NCBI GenBank assembly: GCA_021816565.1
Contig: JAKAXN010000013.1
Location: 1 to 26,655 of the forward strand
DNA from: Actinomycetes bacterium
Lineage (GTDB): Bacteria; Actinomycetota; Acidimicrobiia; Acidimicrobiales; Palsa-688
Direction of reading: 5' to 3'
Length of the DNA stretch: 26,655 bases
Shown: positions 15,674 through 21,498 of the stretch, piece after piece
Layout of the letters: each line of letters opens with the position of its first letter
How positions within the stretch are numbered: the stretch's first letter is position 1
Program-made: the position numbers and the translations under genes
Notes under the pieces: generated by a model
Seen by the model: only the letters and a program-made list of their open reading frames with translations
Database searches by the model: none
What the model was told of the DNA's origin: nothing

Positions 15674-16047
15674 TGGCAGTGCAGCAGTCCCCGCTCCGCT
15701 ATGGCGGAAGGCCGTCCCTCGACCCCCGATCCGACTCCACCAGTCTGGCCGAGCTGCTCGAGCGCATCCTGGACAAGGGAATCGTCATAGCTGGTGACAT
15801 CACGATCAACCTGGTGGACATCGAGCTGCTCACGATCAAGCTCCGGCTGCTGATCGCCTCGGTCGACAAGGCCAGGGAAATCGGCGTCAACTGGTGGGAG
15901 TCGGATCCGTGGCTGTCGGGACGGCGCGACCAGCAGGCGCCGGCGATCACCCGGTCCGTCGATGGCGACGAGCTGGAGGCCCGCCTGGGGCGCATCGAGG
16001 CGGCGCTGGCGCAGCTGGCCGGGGCCGGGAAGCGGGACGGGGAATGA
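15673..16047 (+). CDS. gvpJ: Gas vesicle protein GvpJ (GvpA family)
   Basis: A 124-residue GvpA-family protein of the GvpJ type. The core is SLAELLERILDKGIVIAGDI, then TINLVDIELLTIKLRLLIAS. GVNWWESDPWLS follows directly and is characteristic of GvpJ rather than GvpA. An amphipathic C-terminal segment (LEARLGRIEAALAQLAGAG) may form a coiled coil. GvpJ is a minor shell or tip component that helps initiate or shape the vesicle. It overlaps gvpO (TGATG) and the next gvpL-like gene (ATGA). Confidence 0.92.
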   Translation: MAVQQSPLRYGGRPSLDPRSDSTSLAELLERILDKGIVIAGDITINLVDIELLTIKLRLLIASVDKAREIGVNWWESDPWLSGRRDQQAPAITRSVDGDELEARLGRIEAALAQLAGAGKRDGE

Positions 16048-17084
16048 GCGGCGGGACCGGCCCGGCCGACGACATGCGGGTCCTGGCCCGGGCCGAGGCG
16101 GCCGGGATGCTGGAGGAGATCCTGGAGGCCAGCCGCCGGGACGCGGCAGAGATGGTCCGCGACCGCCTGACCCGGCTGCTGGTCGAGGAGATGGAGAGCC
16201 TTCTCCGTCCGGACCACCCGGGCCGGCAACCGCTCGGGTCGACCGGTGGTCCCGAGGGCCGGGCCGTCGCCATGCCCCGGCCGACCGGGGAGCCCGACGT
16301 TTCGGGGTGGTACGTGTACGGGCTGACCTGGGCCCGGGCGGCCGGCGACCTCCACGGCGTGGAGGGGATCGACGGGGTGCCCACCGAGCTGGTGACGGTC
16401 GGTTCGCTGGCTGCCGTGGTGAGCCGTCTGGCGGGGTCGCGCCCGTGGGGGGCCGACGACCGCGGCGAGGTCGACCTGGAGGCACTGGCACCGAGAGCCC
16501 GACGGCACGAGTCGGTCCTGGAGCGGATACTCGACTGGGGAGCGGTCCTGCCGCTGCGCTTCGGGGTCCTCTACCCCGACCTGTACGCCGTGGAGGACAT
16601 GCTCCGGGTGAGGGGACCGGCCCTGGCCGAGTCGCTCCAGCGGGTGGAGGGCCACTGCGAATGGGGGCTCACCGTCACCGCCGGAGCGGACCGCAGTGGC
16701 GCCGGGGCGACCGACGGGGCCGACGGGGCCGAGGATGGTGCTGCCCCGGAAGGGCGGGACTACCTGATGAGCCGGCGGGAGGAGCGGGAGACGGCCGCCC
16801 GACGGGCCGAGGAGGCGGCGGCTGCGGCGGCCGGTCTCCACCGGCGGCTGTGCGAGCTGGCCTCTGACGCCGTGGTCGAACGTCCCGGCGGGGCCACCCG
16901 GAAGCAGAACGTCGTGCTGCGGGCCTCCTACCTGGTGGCCGCTTCGTCCGCCGGATCGTTCTACGCCGCAGCCGAGGAGGGGCTCGGCGCCTCCTATCCA
17001 CAGCTGGGCCTCACAGGAGAGCTGACCGGCCCGTGGCCCCCGTACCACTTCTGCTCCGGGACCTTCGAGGAGGTCCCGGCGTGA
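16044..17084 (+). CDS. gvpL: GvpL-type protein (GvpF/L family) with extra N-terminal helical segment
   Basis: A 346-residue GvpF/L family member, about 90 residues longer than usual. Residues about 88-346 are the normal protein: GWYVYGLTWA, then VLPLRFGVLYP, an Ala/Glu-rich helix (REERETAARRAEEAAAAAAG) and the family ending LTGPWPPYHF. Residues about 10-55 form a predicted long charged helix (RAEAAGMLEEILEASRRDAA and onward), followed by a Pro/Gly linker. I do not recognise that segment. The start in an ATGA overlap with gvpJ supports the long form; an internal ATG at 16273 would give a standard-length protein but has a poor ribosome site. It probably acts in shell assembly with the other two paralogues. 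Confidence 0.88.
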   Translation: MSGGTGPADDMRVLARAEAAGMLEEILEASRRDAAEMVRDRLTRLLVEEMESLLRPDHPGRQPLGSTGGPEGRAVAMPRPTGEPDVSGWYVYGLTWARAAGDLHGVEGIDGVPTELVTVGSLAAVVSRLAGSRPWGADDRGEVDLEALAPRARRHESVLERILDWGAVLPLRFGVLYPDLYAVEDMLRVRGPALAESLQRVEGHCEWGLTVTAGADRSGAGATDGADGAEDGAAPEGRDYLMSRREERETAARRAEEAAAAAAGLHRRLCELASDAVVERPGGATRKQNVVLRASYLVAASSAGSFYAAAEEGLGASYPQLGLTGELTGPWPPYHFCSGTFEEVPA

Positions 17085-17302
17085 CCGCCCCCGGCCGACG
17101 CGCCGAGGAGATCGACGCCAGCCGCGAGGTGACCCTGCTGGACCTGGCCGACCGCCTGCTCGACAAAGGGGTGTCCATCTGCGGCGACGTGGTGATCTCC
17201 GTCGCTGGAGTGGACCTGGTGTACCTGAGCCTGCGGGCCCTGCTGGCCTCGGTCGAGACGGCGATGGAGCTCGATCTGCAACCGGGGATGGGCTTCCGGT
17301 GA
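17081..17302 (+). CDS. gvpS: Gas vesicle protein GvpS (GvpA family)
   Basis: A compact 73-residue GvpA-family protein: EVTLLDLADRLLDKGVSICG, then DVVISVAGVDLVYLSLRALL and ASVETAMEL. The VDLVYLSLRALL pattern is that of GvpS/GvpM-type proteins, a minor shell component found in the actinomycete clusters. The start is GTG 17081, in a GTGA overlap with the preceding gvpL-like gene; reading from further upstream would run inside that gene. The end shares GTGA with the next gvpF/L paralogue. Confidence 0.88.
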   Translation: MTAPGRRAEEIDASREVTLLDLADRLLDKGVSICGDVVISVAGVDLVYLSLRALLASVETAMELDLQPGMGFR

Positions 17303-17982
17303 TCGAGCTCTTCTGCGTGGTCGACGAGCCGGCGGCCGCGGTGGCTGCCGGCTGCGGCAGGGAGGACGGCGACCTGTGCCTCATCCGCACCTCGCGGATC
17401 TCGTGCGTAGGCCGGCCGTGCCGCACGCCGGAGGTACGAACCGACGGCGAGGCGCTCGTCGAGCACGACGCGACCGTCCGGCGGATGATGGCCGTGAGCA
17501 CCGTCGTGCCGTTCCGGTACGGGACGGTGTTGCCAGGGGCAGCCGAAGCGGAGCGGGAGTTGCGCCGACGGGAGGAGACGTTCGAGCGCCTGCTGCGCCA
17601 CTTGAAAGGCCAGGTGGAGATGGCGCTGCGGGCCCGGACCTCTGACGTCGGGGCCGGCAACCGGCACCGGTCCGGACGCGACTACCTGCAGAGCCTGAGA
17701 AGCGGGTCCGGAGATCCGCTGCTGGATCACCTGCACCGGGCCCTGGCGGCTGAAGCCACGGCGGCCGTGGCCGACGGCGGCCGGGCCGGGACGCTCAAAG
17801 CCTCCTACCTGGTGCCCGCCGATGGCGTGGACCGGTTCCGACAGACGCTTCTCCGGGCAGTGGAGCGCGGCGACGAAAAGCTGGGCTCCGTCTCGCTCAC
17901 CGGCCCGTGGCCGCCCTACAGCTTCGTCGACGGGGGAACCCCGGTGAGCGAGCCGATCGCGGAGGTGGGTCGTGGCGGGTGA
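17299..17982 (+). CDS. Third GvpF/L-family protein
   Basis: A 227-residue GvpF/L paralogue, shorter and more divergent than the other two. VVPFRYGTVLPG is the family hallmark and SLTGPWPPYSF matches the ending of the extended GvpL. The N-terminal beta part (IELFCVVDEPAAAV) is shortened, and cysteines in its first third (CGREDGDLC, SCVGRPC) are unusual for the family. It starts at GTG 17299 within the gvpS stop and overlaps gvpK by 11 bases. It is likely another adaptor for one of the GvpA-type subunits, perhaps GvpS, its immediate neighbour (inference). Confidence 0.85.
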   Translation: MIELFCVVDEPAAAVAAGCGREDGDLCLIRTSRISCVGRPCRTPEVRTDGEALVEHDATVRRMMAVSTVVPFRYGTVLPGAAEAERELRRREETFERLLRHLKGQVEMALRARTSDVGAGNRHRSGRDYLQSLRSGSGDPLLDHLHRALAAEATAAVADGGRAGTLKASYLVPADGVDRFRQTLLRAVERGDEKLGSVSLTGPWPPYSFVDGGTPVSEPIAEVGRGG

Positions 17983-18274
17983 CCGGGACCGGGTGCTGGC
18001 GGGCCGGCCGAGACGGCGGATCGAGACCGATCCCGAGAAGGTCGAGCGGGGGTTGGTCCAGCTCGTCCTGACCCTGGTGGAGCTGGTCCGCCAGCTGATG
18101 GAGCGCCAGGCGATACGCCGGCTGGAGGCCGGGTCGTTGACGCCCCAGCAGGAGGAGGAGCTCGGGACCGCCCTGATGCGCCTGGCAGAGAAGATGACAG
18201 AACTGAAGGAGCACTTCGGGCTCGACGACGAGGATCTGAACCTCCACCTCGGGCCCCTGGGGGACCTCCTGTGA
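17972..18274 (+). CDS. gvpK: Gas vesicle protein GvpK
   Basis: A 100-residue protein with the whole GvpK pattern: RIETDPEKVERGLVQLVLTL, LVELVRQLMERQAIRRLE, then AEKMTELKEHFGLDDEDLN and LHLGPLGDLL. GvpK is required for proper vesicle formation in several organisms; the mechanism is not settled. The GTG start lies 11 bases inside the end of the preceding gene, and the stop shares GTGA with the basic protein downstream. In Streptomyces clusters gvpK is the last gvp gene; here two further coupled or closely spaced genes follow. Confidence 0.93.
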   Translation: MAGDRDRVLAGRPRRRIETDPEKVERGLVQLVLTLVELVRQLMERQAIRRLEAGSLTPQQEEELGTALMRLAEKMTELKEHFGLDDEDLNLHLGPLGDLL

Positions 18275-18951
18275 CAAGGGCCAAGTCGAGAAAGGCATCG
18301 ACAATGAGCAGCAGAGCATCACGAGCGGCCGCCATGCCGGCCGCCCTCGTCGCCTCGGTGGGTCGGGCTTCCCGGTCCGGGCGCAAGCGGCACCGCTTCG
18401 GGGAGTTGCCGAGCGTTTCGCTCCCGAACCCGCTCGAGCGGGTCGCGGGCGGTCGGCGACGGCGTCGACGACGGGCCAAGGTGATGAAGCTGGCCCGCAA
18501 TGCCGGCGCGGTGGTGTCGGCGGTGACCTTCGCCGCCGACCTGGCCGGGGCGGTGCGGGAGCTGTCGGGGCCGGCGGACCGCAGGGGCGGTGCCGGCGGT
18601 CCGGACCGGCCGACCCGGACAACCAGAGCGGCCCGGACAACCAGAGCGGCCCGGACGACCGGCGCGGCCCGGACGACCGGCGCCACCCGGCAGGCTGCCA
18701 CAGGCCGGAAGGCCGCCGGGACCGGGAGGAGCAGCGGCACCGGGAAGATCGGCGGGGCCGGGAAGGCCGGAACATCCGGAGAGGCCAACGGGGCCGGGAA
18801 GAGCGGGGCATCCGGGAAGACCGGCGGCTCGGGAAAGCCCGGCGGTTCCCCGGCCGGTAAAGCTCCCAGCGGCAACGGGTCGAAGGCCGCCAACGGGCAT
18901 CAGCCCGCCGGTTCCCGGCGGTCGGCGGCCCGGGCGGCGTCCAGCGCCTGA
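18271..18951 (+). CDS. Strongly basic low-complexity protein with 6-residue repeats
   Basis: A 226-residue protein made mainly of Ala, Gly, Arg, Lys, Ser and Thr, very basic and probably disordered. One region might be structured: FGELPSVSLPNPLERVAGG, a seven-Arg run, then a hydrophobic helix (KLARNAGAVVSAVTFAADLA). From about residue 116 come four RTTRAA/RTTGAA units, then many Gly-Lys-Ser/Thr motifs such as SGKTGGSGKPGG. The composition recalls histone-H1-like or nucleic-acid-binding tails. The GTG start overlaps the gvpK stop; ATG 18304 with AAAGG upstream is an alternative. The function is unknown. It could bind nucleic acid, or bind the acidic protein encoded earlier in the same cluster. 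Confidence 0.7.
   Translation: MTRAKSRKASTMSSRASRAAAMPAALVASVGRASRSGRKRHRFGELPSVSLPNPLERVAGGRRRRRRRAKVMKLARNAGAVVSAVTFAADLAGAVRELSGPADRRGGAGGPDRPTRTTRAARTTRAARTTGAARTTGATRQAATGRKAAGTGRSSGTGKIGGAGKAGTSGEANGAGKSGASGKTGGSGKPGGSPAGKAPSGNGSKAANGHQPAGSRRSAARAASSA
18616..18687 (+). repeat. 18-bp tandem repeat, four units, inside the basic protein gene
   Basis: Units at 18616-18633 and 18634-18651 are identical. Units at 18652-18669 and 18670-18687 are alike except for the last codons and differ from the first pair at three or so sites. Each unit is six codons, so copy-number change keeps the frame. Confidence 0.92.
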
Positions 18952-19012
18952 CGGGCCGGGCCCCGACGACGAGCAAGACCGAGAAAGGCAAGACCGGGAA
19001 AGGAACGTGACG

Positions 19013-19249
19013 ATGCCGACATCCGACCTGCGGCAGGCCTATTACAACATCCTGTTGGAGCAGGTGCGCTCCTTCAGATACCCCAGCCCGACCATGATGG
19101 AGCGTCTCGAGAGGGACGTCCGGAACCGAGGGGAGGCCGAGGAGTACGTCGGCGCCCTGCTCGATCTCGCAGCGGACGAGCGCTACCCGAGTCCCCAGCT
19201 GCTCGATCGGATCTCCTCCGCGGTCAGCATCCTGGAGCGGTCGCCGTGA
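19013..19249 (+). CDS. 78-residue protein with repeated RYPSP motif, end of gvp cluster
   Basis: I do not recognise the family. The protein is small, mostly helical by composition, and acidic. It contains the same pattern twice, about 41 residues apart: RYPSPTMMERLERDV near 23-37 and RYPSPQLLDRISSAV near 57-71. The first copy is preceded by AYYNILLEQVRSF and the second by YVGALLDLAADE. Such a duplicated helix-turn suggests a small two-repeat binding module. AAAGGAA lies eight bases or so before ATG 19013; GTG 19007 is an alternative start. The 61-base gap after the basic protein, with several AAG/GAAAGG runs, has no promoter I can identify, so it probably belongs to the same transcript. Confidence 0.75.
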   Translation: MPTSDLRQAYYNILLEQVRSFRYPSPTMMERLERDVRNRGEAEEYVGALLDLAADERYPSPQLLDRISSAVSILERSP

Positions 19250-19331
19250 CGTTCTGAACCGCCGAACGGCTCTTTCGCCGCCGCACCCGGCTCCGGGAGA
19301 CTGGTAACGGATCGGAAAGGAGGCTGTGGTC

Positions 19332-20738
19332 ATGCCTTACGGTCTGATCGCCTGGGTCGACGCCAGTGCTCAGCAGGTGGGGGTGCGGCGGGAGAACCGG
19401 ACCTACCACGCCCGACTGGCCGAGGTGGTCCCGGCCGCCCGGCAGGTCGGGGCCAGGGTGCATTTCGACATCGCCCGCCGGGACGGTGTGGAGTCGGCGG
19501 TGGACGTGCGGCTGCGCAGCCACCGGGGCAACGGCAGGGGCGGGGATCTGGTCGGCGCCCGGAGCGCCGTCTCGGGGGCTTCCGAACCGGCGACCAGCCG
19601 GCATCCCGAGTACAGCCGGAACCTCCCTCTCCACCCGCTCCAGGTGGTGGCGGCGTGGGGCCGCCACCTGGCCGGGGGGGAGCTCGACGAGGCGCTGCGG
19701 CTGTACAGCCCGGACGTGGTCATCCATCTCGACGGGACCAGCCTGGTGGCCGTCCGGCTGATCCGGTCGCACCTGATGGAGATCCCGCCCTACGCCTCGG
19801 CCGTGTCGCCGAGCGTACGGGGCGGGGGTGAGAGGGTCACGGCCAGATGGGACCTCCCCCAGGGCGAGTTCGAGGTGGCGAGCCGGGTGGTCCATCACCT
19901 CATCGCCGAGCAGTGGATGAACCAGACCCTCCCGGCCGGAGCGGTGGAGGTCGGGGCCGGAGCGGAGGCACTGGTCGTGACCACGCGCGGCGAGGTGGAC
20001 GCGGACCTGGTGGACTACGCCCGGCAGAGGATCGGCCGGGTCACCGAGCGGCTGGTGGAGCCGCTGCTCGCCTCCTACGTGAAGCTGGAACTGTCTCCGG
20101 ACCCGGCCCGGGAGCGGCCGGCCCTGGCCTCGGTGCAGCTGGACCTCAACGGCAGCTTCGTCGGCGCCCACGTGGCCTCCGAGGAGATGCGACTGGCCGT
20201 CGACCTGCTCCAGCGCCGGCTGGCCGACCAGCTCGAGCACCGGCAGCGCCGATTCGAGGCCCTGCACCGCTCCACCCCCGCCCGGCCCGACCCCGGCGAG
20301 TGGCAGCACGGGGATCTCCCGAGCGACCGACCGGCGTTCTTCGACCGCCCGGCCGACGAGCGGGAGCTGGTCCGCCACAAGGCGTTCCTGCCGGAGGGGC
20401 AGACCCTCGAAGAGGCCATCTTCGACATGGAGCAGCTCGACTACGGCTTCTACCTGTTCCTCGACATCGACACCGGCTCCGACAGCCTGGTGGAGAAGCG
20501 GGCCGAGGGTGCCTACCGGCTGCGCCGGCTGCGGCCGGGGCCACCGCCGGGCAGCGGGGTCTACCGGGTGGAGCCCGACGACAGGCCGGTCCCCCACCTG
20601 GCCGTGGCCGAGGCCATGGAGCAGCTGAGCAGCGGTGGCATGGTGTTCGTGTTCTTCGCCGACGACGCCACCGGCCGGGGTTCGGTCCTCTACCTCCGCT
20701 ACGACGGCCACTACGGGCTCATCACGCTGGCCGAGTGA
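19332..20738 (+). CDS. Multi-domain long ribosome-hibernation factor (RafH/HPF-like) with OB-like and SnoaL-like domains
   Basis: A 468-residue protein in which I can separate five modules. Residues 1-62 resemble a cold-shock/OB fold (PYGLIAWVDASAQQVGVRRE, then VHFDIARRDGVESAVDV). Residues 100-200 resemble SnoaL/NTF2 (HPLQVVAAWGRHLAGGELDE). Residues 212-305 fit the S30AE ribosome-binding domain. Residues 346-400 (LEEAIFDMEQLDYGFYLFLD) and 418-466 (AVAEAMEQLSSGGMVFVFF) are two copies of the S30AE C-terminal domain. S30AE plus two C-terminal domains is the layout of the mycobacterial hypoxia factor RafH, which stabilises idle ribosomes. AAAGGAGG (19316-19323) eight bases before ATG 19332 sets the start. 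A weak CGTTC/GAACG hairpin (19250-19268) precedes it, so it may have its own promoter. Confidence 0.82.
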   Translation: MPYGLIAWVDASAQQVGVRRENRTYHARLAEVVPAARQVGARVHFDIARRDGVESAVDVRLRSHRGNGRGGDLVGARSAVSGASEPATSRHPEYSRNLPLHPLQVVAAWGRHLAGGELDEALRLYSPDVVIHLDGTSLVAVRLIRSHLMEIPPYASAVSPSVRGGGERVTARWDLPQGEFEVASRVVHHLIAEQWMNQTLPAGAVEVGAGAEALVVTTRGEVDADLVDYARQRIGRVTERLVEPLLASYVKLELSPDPARERPALASVQLDLNGSFVGAHVASEEMRLAVDLLQRRLADQLEHRQRRFEALHRSTPARPDPGEWQHGDLPSDRPAFFDRPADERELVRHKAFLPEGQTLEEAIFDMEQLDYGFYLFLDIDTGSDSLVEKRAEGAYRLRRLRPGPPPGSGVYRVEPDDRPVPHLAVAEAMEQLSSGGMVFVFFADDATGRGSVLYLRYDGHYGLITLAE

Positions 20739-20787
20739 CCGCGGCCGGGACCGCTTCCGGAGACCCCGGGCTGGGTAGGTGACAGAT

Positions 20788-20807
20788 CCGGGCGTAAATA
20801 CGCCCGG
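20788..20807 (+). promoter_or_regulatory. 20-bp near-perfect palindrome upstream of the F420/NADP-type gene
   Basis: CCGGGCGTA (20788-20796) and TACGCCCGG (20799-20807) are exact inverted copies separated by AA. It ends 18 bases before the start codon, just ahead of the ribosome site, a position suited to an operator or an RNA hairpin. It could also end the preceding transcript, though no U tract follows. Confidence 0.6.
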
Positions 20808-20825
20808 GTACCGGAAGGAGCGCTC

Positions 20826-21485
20826 GTGCGCATCGGCATCATCGGCGCCGGCAACATCGGAGGCAACCTGACCCGCCGCCTCACCGCCCTGGGCCACACG
20901 GTGGTCGTGGCGAACTCCAGGGGTCCCGAGACCCTGGAGGATCTGGCGTCGGCCACCGGCGCCACCGCCGTGCCGGCCGCCGAGGCCGCCCGCGACGCCG
21001 ACCTGGTGGTGGTGACGGTGCCGGAGCGGGTCGTGCCGGACCTGCCCGCCGGCTCGCTCGCCGAGCGGCGTCCGGGGGCGCCGGTGGTGGACACCGGCAA
21101 CTACTACCCGCAGCAGCGCGACGGCCGCATCGCCGCCATCGAGGATGGCCTGACCGAGAGCCAGTGGGTGTCCGAGCAACTCGGGGTCCCGGTCATCAAG
21201 GCCTTCAACGGCATCTACGCCGACAACATCAACTCGAGGGCCCGGCCGGCCGGCGCCCCCGACCGGCTGGCCCTGCCGGTGGCCGGCGACGACCGGGACG
21301 CCAAGCGGGTGGTCATGGAGCTCATCGACGAGATGGGATTCGACCCGGTCGACGCCGGGTCGCTGGAGGAGTCCTGGCGCCAGCAGCCCGGAACCCCCGT
21401 CTACGGTGCCGAGATGGACGCCGCCGGGGTCCGCCGGGCCCTGGCCGAGGCCAGCCCGCAACGCAGCCCCGAATGGCGGGCCTGA
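20826..21485 (+). CDS. F420-dependent NADP oxidoreductase-like protein (NADP-binding, pfam03807 type)
   Basis: A 219-residue protein with an N-terminal Rossmann fold: IGIIGAGNIGGNL gives GxGxxG at residues 7-12, and VVVANSRGPETL after the second strand has the Ser-Arg expected for NADP rather than NAD. VVDTGNYYP, KAFNGIYADNI and ALPVAGDDRDAKRVVMELID match the F420H2:NADP oxidoreductase-like group. Many family members use other substrates, so F420 is not certain. GTG 20826 has GGAAGGAG just upstream. It ends 13 bases from a convergent gene, with no room for a conventional terminator. Confidence 0.85.
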   Translation: MRIGIIGAGNIGGNLTRRLTALGHTVVVANSRGPETLEDLASATGATAVPAAEAARDADLVVVTVPERVVPDLPAGSLAERRPGAPVVDTGNYYPQQRDGRIAAIEDGLTESQWVSEQLGVPVIKAFNGIYADNINSRARPAGAPDRLALPVAGDDRDAKRVVMELIDEMGFDPVDAGSLEESWRQQPGTPVYGAEMDAAGVRRALAEASPQRSPEWRA

Positions 21486-21498
21486 GCCGGCCGCCGGG

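Noticed and set aside
15699..17660. Minus-strand open frame across gvpJ, gvpL and gvpS
   Set aside because: The plus-strand gvp proteins are unmistakable and coupled; the antisense product is Arg/Pro/Gly-rich noise.
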